From Colletotrichum lupini (taxonomy: Eukaryota; Ascomycota; Sordariomycetes; Glomerellales; Glomerellaceae), in the NCBI RefSeq assembly GCF_023278565.1, contig NC_064672.1, positions 6,944,001-7,008,000 of the forward strand: 64,000 nt of DNA, given 5' to 3'. The position numbers and the translations under genes are program-made. Position 1 is the first letter of the stretch. Every line of letters starts with the position of its first letter. This document shows, in pieces, positions 42,867 to 55,778 of this stretch. The notes beneath the pieces were generated by a model that was not told the DNA's origin, made no database searches, and was given only the letters and a program-made list of their open reading frames with translations.

Positions 42867-45347
42867 CTAGATGATGTTTGCGATGCTCAACCTGTCCTGG
42901 GGCCGGCCCTTGGTGCTCGTTGTTGGGCTGTTGGTGCTGCTGCCTTCGCCGGGGCCAGGGATTATGCTCGGTAACGTCGGCGTGCCTTCGGTCTTGATTC
43001 CGGCCGGTAGAGCAGATGTCCAAGTCGCGGATGTCGGCGTGGGCGTAGTGTTGCCAGAGGCCAGCCCTCGCAAGGCTGCCTCAAGGCGCTCCCACCCTCC
43101 CCACTCCTTGACTTCCTCCTCGCTCAAGCCAGTTCTTTGCTCAGCGCTGAAGAGCCCGCTGCTGGCACCGCCAGAAGCTGTGATCGATCCGGGGGAGGTC
43201 GGGGAGAGGATGGCCTCGCGCTCGCCGCCGGCCCAGACCCAAGCCGAGTCTGGCGCCGCCTGCAGATCGGCGCTGACATATGCCAGGAGCTCCTCATCCT
43301 GCATCAGAGCCTCCTGCAGCGGGGTAGGTCCGGAACGGCCATGGGGTGGAGGAGGTGGGGCAAATGGTTTCGGAGGCGTCGTGCGGGCGACAAATGCCGC
43401 ATACTCGGAGCGCTTTGTGCCTAGTGTAGATACGAAGAAGGCGAGGAATCGTCCACAGGGGATGGCAACATCGCGTTTCGAGTCTATGGTCGCTAGAGCA
43501 CGCAGACACGTCGTTGCATGGTCCCAGTATCCTGCCAGAAGGAGAAAGAGGGCACAGCGGAACGTGTGGGTGGTGAGGAGAGCAGTAGCGCCGTCGGCAA
43601 GGGTCGGGGTTGCACGCGAAAGGAGCGACGCTGTTTCAAGAGCAATGTGAGTACATTGCTCCATGGCAGCAAGACGTACATCGGACGGGCAAGTCGGAGC
43701 CAGGTTGTGGCGGTGTAATGCGAGACGAGCGTGGAGAAGGTAGGTGTAGGGCGTCAGGAGGTGAGGCGATATTTGCCCTGTGCTGGCTGTGTCGCATACT
43801 TGAGGGAATTGTGCATGGCAGGCGTTGAAGTGCGTCTCGAAGGTTGCGAGCCTGGTGGGCACCACGATTGGGGCAGCCAGTGTCTTGATCAAAGAAGAAT
43901 ATGACCTGACGACGTTGATGACAGCCAAGAGGGAGTGGTTCAGGGGCTCGCGGCCGGGAGGAACCATAATGCCTCCCTCGTGAATATAATGGTCGTCTAC
44001 CGGGGCCGGGAGCGACACGTCGCAGTCAGTATCGTCGATTAGCACCGGGCGGCCAAGGTCGAGAGCCAGACTTCTGTCCAGTATATAGATCGTCCACCAT
44101 ACCCGCCGTCGCGTTTCGCCTTCAATCACAGGCCACGGTCCGGATTCCGAGTACAATCCCAAGTCTTGTCCAGCTCGTACTGCCGTGCCCAGCCATGTCC
44201 AGGCAGCAGACTTCTGGTTCATCTCGTTGAGACAGAGAGTAACGAGAAGCAGTGCGCGTACGTTGTCAAGGACGTAGTCGTTGTTCCAAGGGTCGATCAT
44301 GCCCCTGGCAACTTCCAGTAGTTCCGCCGCTCGGAATGCGCGATGGGGATCCTGGGTGAATAGGCTGCCGAGTGCCAGAGCCGCGAAGAACGTTGATAAC
44401 CATGCCGGCTGCACGGACTTCGTGTTGCCGATTCTGTAGAGGTCTTCGACTCCCATCTGAAATGTTGGCCAATGAAGGATAGGGAACATGGTGTGCGCGG
44501 AGCCGTAGTACGTGTGCAGGAGCTGGTCAGTCGTCTGCCTGGGAGGCAAGTCTGGTCTCTGAGGATCAAACAATGGCGTCGAAGGTGCCTGGCGGTACTG
44601 AGCAGGTGCTTTCCAGATGCCTCTGGAGAAAATGCGCATATTCGATCTTGCCCGCGCCAAGTCGTGAATAGGGGCTGGCCGCTTTCTTCGCTTGATCTCG
44701 ACTCCTAGCTCCGGTAGCTGAAGGGGCAACTGCTCAAGACCATCCGGATCCACGTCCATCGCACCGTCCCGCTCCTGGAGCGCTCTCTTCAAGTTAAGAT
44801 TGTCCCGCCTGAGGCGTTCCATCTGCTTCTCTAGGTCCTGCACCTGCTTGATCGAGGACATCCGTCGGTTAGTCTCTTTTGTAAATTGGCACTTGACATT
44901 GCGGCTTGAACACTCCGAACAACTCGTTGTCTCTGTAGCGTCGCATTTGACCTTTCTCTCACGGCATGCATCGCAGCTCGGGTCCTTCCTTCTCTGCCTG
45001 TACGCCCTCTTCTGAGCTTGGGAAATTGGGGGTAGTGAAGCTGTTGACGGGCCAGGTGTGCTTGCCACGGAATCGGCCGATGGCAGAGAGTCGCGGCCCA
45101 TCATTGAGCCAGCAGTCACTGGTGTGTAAGGCGTAAAGGCGTTTTGGTTCATTGGCGGTAGAGGTGGGATGCCAATGGGCTGAGGAGGTGGTGCCGCAGT
45201 TGTTCTCGCTCCAGTGTTCATCAGACCTCGCGGGATGTACTGGGCAGGTTGTCTCGGAGATGTGGCAGAGGAGACTGAAGATGAGTCGTACGACCTGGTG
45301 GAGGGATTAGGAGATCGTGGATATGGGTTGTGCGACGACGCAGCCAT
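42867..45347 (-). CDS. Zn(II)2Cys6 fungal transcription factor
   Basis: Single exon. I start at the ATG at 45347 (MAASSHNPYPRSPN), giving 826 aa; the open frame continues 53 codons further, but that part looks non-coding. A disordered Pro/Ser N-terminus precedes the binuclear zinc cluster C-x2-C-x6-C-x7-C-x2-C-x6-C at Cys125, 128, 135, 143, 146 and 153, flanked by basic residues (RQRRKDPSCDACRERKVKC). A coiled-coil-like linker (QVQDLEKQMERLRRDNLNLKR, about 164-184, quoted in part) suggests dimer binding to CGG-type sites. The middle holds the Fungal_trans domain (from LLHTYYGSAHTMFPILHWPTF through RRRVWWTIYILDRSLALDLGRP, quoted in part). The C-terminus is acidic/Ser-Pro-rich and may activate. 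Target genes cannot be read here. It is flanked by very long non-coding regions on both sides. Confidence 0.93.
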   Translation of the reverse strand: MAASSHNPYPRSPNPSTRSYDSSSVSSATSPRQPAQYIPRGLMNTGARTTAAPPPQPIGIPPLPPMNQNAFTPYTPVTAGSMMGRDSLPSADSVASTPGPSTASLPPISQAQKRAYRQRRKDPSCDACRERKVKCDATETTSCSECSSRNVKCQFTKETNRRMSSIKQVQDLEKQMERLRRDNLNLKRALQERDGAMDVDPDGLEQLPLQLPELGVEIKRRKRPAPIHDLARARSNMRIFSRGIWKAPAQYRQAPSTPLFDPQRPDLPPRQTTDQLLHTYYGSAHTMFPILHWPTFQMGVEDLYRIGNTKSVQPAWLSTFFAALALGSLFTQDPHRAFRAAELLEVARGMIDPWNNDYVLDNVRALLLVTLCLNEMNQKSAAWTWLGTAVRAGQDLGLYSESGPWPVIEGETRRRVWWTIYILDRSLALDLGRPVLIDDTDCDVSLPAPVDDHYIHEGGIMVPPGREPLNHSLLAVINVVRSYSSLIKTLAAPIVVPTRLATFETHFNACHAQFPQVCDTASTGQISPHLLTPYTYLLHARLALHRHNLAPTCPSDVRLAAMEQCTHIALETASLLSRATPTLADGATALLTTHTFRCALFLLLAGYWDHATTCLRALATIDSKRDVAIPCGRFLAFFVSTLGTKRSEYAAFVARTTPPKPFAPPPPPHGRSGPTPLQEALMQDEELLAYVSADLQAAPDSAWVWAGGEREAILSPTSPGSITASGGASSGLFSAEQRTGLSEEEVKEWGGWERLEAALRGLASGNTTPTPTSATWTSALPAGIKTEGTPTLPSIIPGPGEGSSTNSPTTSTKGRPQDRLSIANII

Positions 45348-48300
45348 GGCGGAGCGCGGTTCAACGGACCAGTGCTCGTGAGTCTGGTTCAAAGAAGACT
45401 CCACAGGCTCCCCTAGTCGGTGGACGGTGGGCAAACGGCGCTCCACGAACATACAGACGGTTTGTCGAGTCCTGCGGTTGGAAGGTTGCCGTACTGGACC
45501 CAACACACGGTCAAGTATTCCGAGGAAACTCTTTGGTGCGCAATACGGTATCCTCCGGGAGAGCGAGTGCCGTGTTCTACAGGTTGAGCCTTCCCAAGAT
45601 TCGTATCTCTTCGCGTCCGGGCAACGAGGGCACAGTGGTTATCTTTGGCGATGTTGAAGCGTACCCGTTGTGCTGTAGCTCTGTGTGACCCAAAGCCGGC
45701 TAGATTCCTAACGTCCAATGACTTGCTTGTCTGAGCTCCGCCTTCCGAGTACAGGACTGCAGAGAAGACGATAAAGAGGCCCGGCTGCCGTGCTGTCTGA
45801 TACAACTGTCGAAGATGCTGACACCAAGTGGCATCTGTTACGCAGCAGCTTGATTAGCGTGTAGACTCTTCGTGATCCGTCGAGAGGATGCCAGCTTGTA
45901 TGATATATGCAAGCAGCGAGCAAGATGCTAAGCAGGCGTAGTCAAAACGAAAGAGGGCGGCGTGGGGTCGTGGAGGATGGAAGCCGGTAGGGGAAACAAG
46001 CACCAGATGTAGGTTGCGCGGAGGGTAGAGAGATGTAAAGAATGGCAAGCTGTGTGGCTCTGCGGGATGGTGGCAGAAATGTTAAAGACTAATAGCAAGC
46101 GGCGTCTGGTCGGAGCAACGAGGAAGCGGGTAAGGTAGACGGACAAGGGAGGCTAGGCAAGGCAAGGTATGGTGGTCTTGGGCCGTCATGTCACTCGACG
46201 GGTACAACACCGCCGGAGGTTTTAGTGACGATGGTTTGCGGTGCCCTCGAGGCTTTAGTTCTGGACTGGATCCGGGGCTCTCCGCGCCATGAAAGCAGAA
46301 TCGGAAATATTATCTCTGGAGAGTGGTGGAGGGCTGGACGGGATCCTTGCTGCCGCTGGGCCCAGGAAGCAAGGAGGAAGAACAGGGCTGTGGAAGATGC
46401 TCATCAACCAAAGTAACTAACGTGTTTCGACCGGAGAGTGGGCGCTGCTGGGATGCCAGGGTCCCGGTTCAAGAGAGCAGGGGGTCCAGGAACCTCGGAC
46501 AAGTCACCAGGAAACCCCATGATCCCTGCCTTTAAGCGTCGACACCAAGGATTGGTGATGGCGAATCGGCAACAGCTTCGAAAATAAGGTCGCTGTGCCG
46601 CGACTCAATGGCATTTCCCGTCGAACAAGCCCACTTGGACTCGGCTGGGGTGCTTTTCTCAACCTCTTGCGCAGGAGGCAGGGGGGGCCAATGTGAACCG
46701 TGAACGTTGATGGTCCCCAAAACAAGGATTCGGGTTCAAAGGGGGCTAATAAGTCGATATGGCTTGACTTGTATGATCGTGGGTACCACGCGTCGAGCTC
46801 CCTCGTCGGGAATTTTGCAACAGGTGGGCCGTACCAAGACAGGAGAAGCCGCTATAGATCCTGATCCAAAAGAAAACGGGCTCTGGGATGGAGGAGGCAC
46901 GTACGTATGTGGGTGAAATTTGCCCTTATGCAACCCTCACCCACGCTTAGAGGGGGGGAACTTGGGAAGAGGAGAGAGGGCTTCGAGGTAAGATGCAAAG
47001 GGTGTTGGGGTACAATGTGGATGGGTGTAATGAGCCCGTCGTTGGTTCGGCTGGTTTGCTAAGGTAAAATCTGCAGGAAACTCTTCCGCTTCTGCACTCG
47101 GTTGCAGGAGACTTGTTGTTGGAGGCTTGGAGCTGTTGAGAATCGACCGGCATTCTTTCGGGTTGTACCACTGACACTTTGGTGCTGTGGGCTGAGGGCG
47201 ACTATTTTGGGACATGATGTGCATCGAAAAATCCTCCCAGCAATCTTTGCAGCAGCGTGCAGATGGGCCAACTTGGTCCAGGTCCTTTTCATTCTCCTCT
47301 TTGCATATGTCCCTCGTCTCGCCATCATCTTCTCTGTCTTATGAGGCCAGGCTGGAGGGAGACAGCGCCGCAACAGAACAGCCGACAAACGAGCCGACCA
47401 TAACCAGCCCTGGCGATGGACATGCGCTTGATGAGAAGGGGCCGCTAAGCCGTTCGTCGGGAGCTATCGAACAATGATCATCGGGGGGTTTCGCTGCTAC
47501 TGGCCGCGATGAGACTACGAGTCGATTGGGTGTTTGGGCAGGCATGGCCTTGGCCACTCAACCGCGTCCCGATCTTGTCATAAAATCTGGCATAAGGTAA
47601 TGTCCGTGGCTGTGCTAACTAACGGTCGAGGTTCAGGGCGGGCGACTAGCCGATACCCGGACCGGGTGAAGATGGGGTGCTGGCGATATGGACAGGAACA
47701 AGGACATATTCCGGCTCCAGACGGGGGGGAAACGAGACAAATGAAACATGTGGCATACGCACCAAACTTAATGGTTGACTTTGAGGCAAGCTTCTGTGTT
47801 CCAGACCGTTTTGCTAAGCTGCTGTTGATGAACGTCGGAATGTTTGCGGGCTACGGGGTGGTGTTCCGTGTCGACGTAGCGGCTTGTCCGCGGATTTCTA
47901 CAACGGCCAAGCACGTGGTGCATCTATTACTGACACCAAGAGGCAATAAGCATATCTCAGTGACAGGACAAATCCCCGACTGACGTTTGATCTCTCCGAA
48001 GAACAACGTCGATGGACTGGCGCAGACAAGGTAAGAGTAAGGTACAACCAACCGGCTGCTGCTCAGTGCTGGAGGGTTTCTCAAACGCGAGGCGTTGGAA
48101 GGCTTTGAAAGCCCTGTGTCAAGGGAAAGGCTTGGTATCCGAACTGGGGTCCTCGCACTGCCTTGTGGTGCTGGTCGTACTTGTCGTGCTTGTCGAATGC
48201 CTGTCGACCAATTCGAGACTCTTCTCCGGGCTGTTGGCGAGGGGCTGAGATTGGCCGGGGGGGCTTCGTAGGAGCGGGAATCTGCACGTTGCCGCAAAAG

Positions 48301-50035
48301 ATTACGGCCGGCTGTGCCCACCGGCCACGCAACAGGCGTGATGTTGCAAGGGTCTGGTGAGCTCGTTGTTGCTAGTGGCAGGGTGGAATGTGACGGATTT
48401 GACAGGCCCAAGGCCGACGGAACCGCTATGCGGCAACAAATGGGCTTCCTTCCAAAAATCTGTTCGCCTACGTTCCTTTCCCAGGGCAAGATCGACCAGC
48501 CAGCACCGGAACTGGAGGAGATGTATTGCAGTCTATTCAAGGTGGTCTTGACTCTGTATCTTGTAAAGAGAGAGCTGGGATCCAGACTTGAGCTGCGAGA
48601 GCGGCCCAGTATGTCTCGGCGTGTTAGTCAATGTCGGGTCCTTTCAGGGGAGCGCTTTTCCTGAGCTGACTGGAGGGGTCTTGAGTTAGGATTTGGGGCC
48701 ACCGAAGTAGAACGTGTCAGGATTCGGGAGTCCCAGGACTGGAGGAGAATCGAACCTAACGACAAGGACCAGAGAGACGAGACCAGCTGTTGTGGAAATT
48801 TTGCAGAGTATTGTCCCTGCTGCGGCAGGCTGCGGTCGATGTGTGAAGGCAGCAAGGCTTGGCTAATCCGGCCTGCTGGTGCTGTATGCCTGGATGTTGC
48901 TTGGCGATGTCAAGTGAGGAACCTTCAGAGAATGACAAGATTCGGGACCAGTGTGATAATGCGTAAGGGTCAGGGGTGATAGAGGCTGACGGGGAGAAGC
49001 ATGAAGATGCCCGTGATATGATGGTCGTCGTAAGGTGGGTAGCGGCAATAATGATCCCCAATTCCAGGAGAGAAGGTATAGCTGGTGAGATATGATTTTC
49101 TGGAAGGTAATGCAAAACAAGTCTGATGGGTTTGTAACGCATCTAAGCCTTGATCCTCGACTAAGAGACGCGAAGCTGAGAGACTCGAGACTCGGGGGGT
49201 AGGCCAGTGAGAAAGTACTATCACCGTGATATTAAGGCCAACGCCCGACAGATAAGCTCTACACTTTTCTTTGCCTGCAGTGTAAGCCAACGAGGGAGGC
49301 AAAATACGGATACATCAAAGCAGTGACCGCCTGGTGCAAGAGACGCAACTGACCGGCCAGCGATCCCACGCACCAACGCGCCGGGGCCGGGACGGATCAG
49401 CATTTCCTGTGGTTGAGTCATCCCTGCTCCGGGGTGTGGGTGAGCTTCTGTGCACCTGGCCAGCGTCTGTGTCTTGTCGTCCTGTCTTCTTTCTATCAAG
49501 GAGCCGATCAAACGCCGTCGGAAAGGGGAAGGTCAAAAGTAACAGACGGTACTAAGAATAAGCCATCGCTGGCGAGGGGAACGCTGAAAGTTGAGCTGGT
49601 ATACCTCACACTACATCGTTCATCCTGCCGCAAGTGACAAGTGGCAGATGGAGATCAATGTTGGTGGAAAACCCCGCAAGCTCAAGTTATCAGCTTGGAC
49701 TTGAAAGTTGGAGCGGCCATGTGCGCCAGGGCCTCTCGAGGTTCTTTCCTGGGCCAGCATTTCGGACACCGTCCGTTACGTGAGGCACGAGGCAAAGACA
49801 TGGCTTGCCGCTTGTCAATACCTGCGAGTCTGCGGCGGCGCGACGGCGGTAGTTTGCCTGTGCGCCAAAGAGGGCGTGGATGTCTTGGTTGCGCGGGACG
49901 GGTGGTTCCCCAGGGCCTAAAAGCAACTGCGGTTTGGAGCGTCAAAGTCTTGTAAGTACCTGTGGCCCTGTGCCCGGCAGGACGTGGTTGACAATGGCGT
50001 CAAGAAATCTGCGAGATTGGAATGACGCTAGCTCA

Positions 50036-50036
<1 letters not shown>

Positions 50037-50083
<47 letters not shown>
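50037..50083. repeat. 47-bp poly-C run
   Basis: Uninterrupted C47, followed 16 bp later by the G-rich block at 50100-50132. The two could pair as a hairpin. Confidence 0.9.
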
Positions 50084-50084
<1 letters not shown>

Positions 50085-50099
50085 CGTGCCGAGCGCGTC

Positions 50100-50132
50100 G
50101 GGGGGGGGGGGGCGGGGTGGGGGGGGGGGTGG
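50100..50132. repeat. G-rich block after the poly-C run
   Basis: G13, then G4 and G11 interrupted by single C or T. A further G8 (from 50161) and C19 (50179-50197) follow. Confidence 0.85.
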
Positions 50133-52831
50133 AGGCATGGTCGAAGAGACTCGTCGGTCTGGGGGGGACGCCCGTCCGCCCCCCCCCCCCCCCCCCCGGC
50201 TACGTGGTGGCCTGGTCCACATGCTTGGGATGTTGGGGCCGTGGAGCAAGGCGGTGCTAGGAGTTTGAGGAGATGGACTCGAGTCAAGGTTGGAACTGTA
50301 TTGTCTAGGGTCAGGGTCCTTATCCTTGGCCGGTCTGTTCCTGTCCCCGTCTGTTCCTAAAGGGAAAACATCGGCGGGGAATCGGGACGGCCAGGATCCC
50401 GGGCAGGGATGTGAAAAGTAGTGAGAAGTTCAAGGCCCGTAAAACTCTAGAAGCCTGTGGCCTTTGTATGTGTCTTGATGTGATGATACTGATGATCTGT
50501 GCCGAAACTACCATCCCCAGTTGGAGTTGCCAATGTGGCGCTGCATTAGCCTCGCGCAAGCAAGTAACGGGCAATGTGAACAGATGAGAAAGAGGCATGC
50601 GAAAGATGGGATAAGACAATGCTCATGAGTTATTCTCAATACTAGTAGTTTTGCACAGTCGCTTCATGTTCGTGTGATATCGACCGCATTTGGTCAGGTT
50701 AAGTTGTGCTGCGTGCACCTCGCCTCTCAAGTAATGTCTCTAAAGGTAGGTATCGAATAACAAGGTATCTGAGTGCAAATTACGGCATTATTCTAGATTG
50801 TGGTTGTGATTTCGAACTAAACCGCTGGTAGCTTCTAGGGTGCCAGGTAGGTTCCGGGCCGTGAGACATCCTCGATTTTTCATGTCTGATGAAAAGAATG
50901 GGCGGCAGCAATCCAAGGCGGGAGGGGGAAACTCAGCCGTTCTACCGGCGGCGTCGGCCGGGTAGAGGGCGGCAGACCAAACGGACCTCCACAGCGGGCT
51001 GGTCGAGTTCTGCCCACAAGTGTGTGGGGCAGCGACCGGGATACGCAAACTCGCTTGGAGAAAACTGGTGAGTCGTGACGAGGTAACCGAAGCTAGACTT
51101 GGGCATCAACCGTTCGAGTTCAAGCTTCTTTCCTAGCGGCATCACCTTGATGCCGAAGCTGTACGAACTATGGTTGGCTTGACCGATGGACGGTGCTTAG
51201 TCGTTGACGAAAAGTGATGGGCACGGTGACGTGACAGCCCGATGTCATTGGAGAAACACCAAGGGTGGGAGCCTGGGAGGCGAGCGAGCGACGAGCCCCA
51301 AAACCACCGGGCACTGGGGTAAAGATTGTCTGCACTAAAGTTAGTTGTATTTCGTACACAACTTGGTGCGGACACCATAGTGCCACTGCCATGGCATGTG
51401 CAGCTGCTCATCGCATCGCCAGTAACAGAATCAGGGGTTATAGCGGTTGCCAGGACCAGGCCTTGACTCCGAGTTCCGAGCTGTTGCACGGGAGGGTGTT
51501 GAGCCGTGGCGCCGTCCCTTTTGGTGTATGGATGTCGCGTGTACAATGGAGATGGCGCGCTGTGTCTCGCGGGAAGGGGGCGGCACTCTCCCTGCAGAGG
51601 CGCTAGATAGGTATTGGACAGCTCTATTCTGTGTGGCTGACGGTGGAACAGAGAGAGAGAGAGGCTTTGACGGTCAACGTAGAGCATACGCTCCAGAGTA
51701 AGGTTGGTTGGTGGCACACTGGCAGTTCTCAACTTGTGTGAAAGGTCCTGCCATGGAGCTTGTCTTGTGCTACCTAGTTAGTTCGAGCTTGTTAGTTCGT
51801 TCCCGGCAGTTTCAAGAGCGTCTCCGGCAGGCTTCTTCACTGTGGCTGACTGCCAGTTCTGGAGTCCAAGGTTGTCAAAAGCTTGGGATAGGGCGGTCAG
51901 ACAGACGCAGTTTTGCTCATCAGCGTTCATCTGAGGAGGGATAAAGTTGAGAGTCTCAGTCCGAATGTCCCGCATGGGTATAGAAAGTAAAGCGGGAGCC
52001 AAGCTCGTCTGACAGTCTCAGGTTCCATAGTGCCCGGGCTGAGCTGGTTGACTTGAGAGTATGTCAAGAATAGCAACAACCAAAAAGTCATTTGGTGATT
52101 GCTTGTTTTGATTAATCAGGTGAAATCATGCCATTCCCAAACGAGAAACGACGAGTTGGAGAATTGAAGGAATTGACTATGGCCCCTTTGGAACAGACGA
52201 GAAAAGCGCAGACGTGAAGTTGTGAGCCTGACGAGGAGGCGGAGAGCTCAGACCTGGACGCCGTGCAGTGATAACGGTAAGCTCTGCGGTGATCCGGTGT
52301 GCTGGCGTGGAGGAAAGAGTTTTCTCCCACACACCCCCTCGGGACCCCTTCTCTACATTTGCCTCTTAGTCGTTGGGAACAGAGCTTCTAACCACATGTT
52401 TCTGTTCGGTATAGGTGCCTATTGCGCGTGCACTGGGGATAAGGCGGCAAAGAAACAAGTGACATCCATGCTGGTAGACCCTTGTTAGTCGAGCAGAGTT
52501 TGTCCCCCTCTCGGCCCCAAGCGATGGTGGTGGTGGTGGTGTTGGTGTCGATGGTGAAGAAGGTGGTTGCGGGTTGAGGAGGGAACGAGATGGTGGTGCT
52601 AGGAATAGCACGGCATGCCCCGTGCCGGGCGAAGTACGGGATAACAACTCAAGTATCGATTCGTCGAGGCTTGTTGCCCCCTTGGATTCGTTTGGGCCAT
52701 TGGACCCCCTCAGTCTATTGTCATGATTCGACTTCCCTGATGGACAGGAGTGACTCGAGCGTTGGTACGATTACTGGAGCATAACTGCGTATCCGTGAGG
52801 GCAGAGGAAGGGAGGGACTCGCAATATCGAG

Positions 52832-52888
52832 GCTGGAAGCTGGAAGCTGGATGCTGGATGCTTGCTGCTGGATGCTTGCTGCTGGGTG
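52832..52888. repeat. Imperfect GCTGGAT/GCTGGAA/GCTTGCT tandem
   Basis: About eight imperfect 7-8-bp units built around GCTGGA or GCTTGCT. Confidence 0.7.
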
Positions 52889-53485
52889 ATGCCGGGATGG
52901 AGAGCAAATTTGCGTCGGCTACGTTGGCCGTAGTGTGGCAGCATGGAGTACTTAGTATCCGCAGCTCGCACAAACAGGTCGGCATTTGGTTGAATGAGGA
53001 GCAGGGAGGCTTGATGCAAGTGGGATGAAGATGGACAAGATCGGCGCCTCGTGGATAGTAAGAGATGGGCCAGAACTGAGCGCCGGGAATTTGAAGAGGC
53101 ACCAAGGATTGGTAAGGTGTGAGGAGTAGTGGTTGAGTTTGGTGAGTGCTTGTCAGAGTCAGAGGGAATTGCCCGCCCGTCTCCTGTCTACTACGTGCCT
53201 TACTACGTAGGTACTTCACAGTAGGTACTCCTGTCTGCCACTCCTTCCCCCACTCCGCGTCCCGATTGAGGAGGACGGAGTACGTACTTCTCAAGGCTCA
53301 GGGTCGCTGTCACCCTGCCCGAATGGCTAAGATCCCCTGGCACTTGCCCTGAGCTGAGTCCCTGAGTGACGCCTGAGGCCTTAGGCGAGAAGTGAGACGA
53401 TGGAAAAGAGGGGCGAGTGCGCGATGGGAGACTTGGGTAAAGATACGTATCTCACCGCGATACTTGGGTTGGAGTCCGAATGGGA

Positions 53486-53509
53486 ATACTCCGTACCGGT
53501 ACGGAGTAT
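53486..53509. repeat. 24-bp perfect palindrome
   Basis: ATACTCCGTACC followed directly by its reverse complement. It combines two head-to-head copies of the TACGGAGTA motif. Confidence 0.92.
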
Positions 53510-55750
53510 AGAACTGGAAGGAGAGCGTCCTTGGGTGGACGGGTGGACGGGATGATGTACTTCCGAGTCCAATATCTGATGAGAAGGAAGGTAGGTACCT
53601 TACCTACCTACCTTTAAACCTCCCACTGTACCTTCCTTGCATTCCAACCGCAAGGAAGCACTTTGATGGCAATTCTCTTTGCGGGTTCTTCCTCCTCCTC
53701 CTTCACTGAACAATGACAGGCGTCAGACCATGGCTATAGTAGTCCGCTGTGGGCAACAACAATGAATTGCAATGTTGCAACGCTGCAATAATGGCCTGAG
53801 GTACGGTTGCAGAGAAGGGAATGTACCTTGCATGCGTGTGAGCCGTAGTATCCAGGCACGGAATACTGCTTCCATCGATGAGATTGACTGTGAGATCGGC
53901 GCCTGGAGCCAATGGAGCTCGGCAGACGGCACTTGCTTAATCTCCTGAGCCTTATGCGCCAATGGATCAAGGTCCATTGGCTCGACGGTGGTCCTCTGGT
54001 ATCTGACAGGCGTACCCGTATTGTAGGGTCCTCATCGACTTCAGCCGTCTTTCCATGATTCCAGGGGCCAGGACACCGGTGACCGGTGCCGGAGTCGTGC
54101 AAGGCTAAGCAGCCAGGTGAAGGGGGAGGGTGTCGTGGACTTGTGGGTGCTTTGCAGTGTCAGAATTTGTCTGTCTGCCCGGCGTGATTGCTTGAGATGA
54201 GGTCTCCAAAGGGCCACCGAGGCACCTACCTACCTTACCTTACGTACGGAGTATACGCACACAATTAAGAAGTGAGCCACTTCGGAGGTGAGGGACCTGA
54301 CGGCATCTTAGGTAAGGTAAGGCATCTCAGACAGTACGGAGTACATGGCTACTGTGTAAGCCAGTCCCACAAAATGGAAAGACTCCAACAGTTCACTCTT
54401 TCCTACGAAGTAAACTTGGAGGCTTGAGGTGGAGTGTTCCTTCTCTACCTAATAGAGGAAGGACATGGAGCAGCTGCCAGGAACCTATCTTAGCTACGTA
54501 CCTTGCCTTGGAGTCTGGACGAGAGTCTGGATTACGTACGCCACTAACCCCGAAACAGACTAGACACCAGGCTCTGACAGGGAGATCCTCCGATGTGCCT
54601 CCGTATCCATCCCCAATCCGCAATCCACAACAGCTCCACGTTGTATACGTACCCGGTCTCGTTTCTTGACAACTTCAGACTTCCATAACTTCGACCTCTC
54701 ACTATCAATCCACAAAGTCAACTCCGACCCTAGACGAAGCAAAAGCTGGAGCCGGACTTATGCACCTTGACCCGGCGGGACTTGGGTCTGGACGCTAGAT
54801 GCATGCTGAAGCTACATTCGAAATGGACTGGCTGACTGGATCCCGATTCCCGGCTGCTCGCTTTGAGCCCATTCTTTCTTTCTGCCAGATCCCACATCCC
54901 TCAGCGGTACAGTCATCAACCTTCTTCAAAGTCCAACCTCTCTACGCAGTATTCCTTCAACGGGCCCTTTCAACTAAGTATACGGATGCCCATGCGGGCA
55001 CTTCTTCATCCTCTCCAATTCTCGCAGTCCCTGGACACTTGCGAGCGCACTTTGCATATACACACGGCCACATTTCCGGGTCCCACATAGTGTTGAACCA
55101 GACTCGGCAAACCTCTCCGTAGCAACTTGCATTCATATCGACATCAAGCCACGGTTCGTTGTTAGCTCAGCATGTTTTCCCCAAGTCGAAAATCAGGGGG
55201 AGGCTACATGTTAAGATACCTTACCTGCTCCAGAACAACTTAGATGCGACACACATGCCGGAAGCACAGCCGAACCCTGAGTTTTGAGCCGTTGACTTGT
55301 AGGCCGTCGATCTGCGACGTAGCTACGCAAGACAAACCTACGAGGACCACTTGGCACTTGCTCCGAGTCCGACGAGTCTCGAACCCACACCATGCTAGAC
55401 CTTCTACTTGGCTCGATATTCCGCCTAGACCGGAACCTCTCTCACCATTGCCGCTGCTTCGCTTTCTGCCCACTCTAACTTGCTCGATACGATGCATGTG
55501 TCTGTCGTTTTCCTTACCAGGACCTAGCAATCTCTCAACCTGCGGCTTGGGATCTGCATTGGCGATTCAGAGACGTGCATCAATCCCTTGACCATAGCTG
55601 GCAGCATCGATCTCTTTCCAAGGTCTACGAAGCCGGCAGGTCCCATAGGTTGCAAATCACAAGATACCACGGTAGCAAGCTCATGGATCATGCCTGGCCC
55701 CATGGCCCCCTCTCCGTTGCATGCCAACGTTCGCATCCCTCAGACAAAAC

Positions 55751-55778
55751 GGATGCAGTACGGATGCAGTACGGATAC
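55751..55778. repeat. Tandem GGATGCAGTAC, 2.5 copies
   Basis: Two perfect 11-bp units and a partial third. Confidence 0.85.

Noticed and set aside
45348..45506. 53-codon N-terminal extension of the Zn2Cys6 protein
   Set aside because: Composition differs from the conserved-looking MAASSHNPYPRSPN start, and the open frame can extend by chance; left out though not excluded.
47851..48540. 229-codon minus-strand frame
   Set aside because: Composition looks random, no domain or signal, overlaps several other frames.
50022..50360. Proline- or glycine-rich frames near 50.1 kb
   Set aside because: They are translations of the poly-C and poly-G runs.
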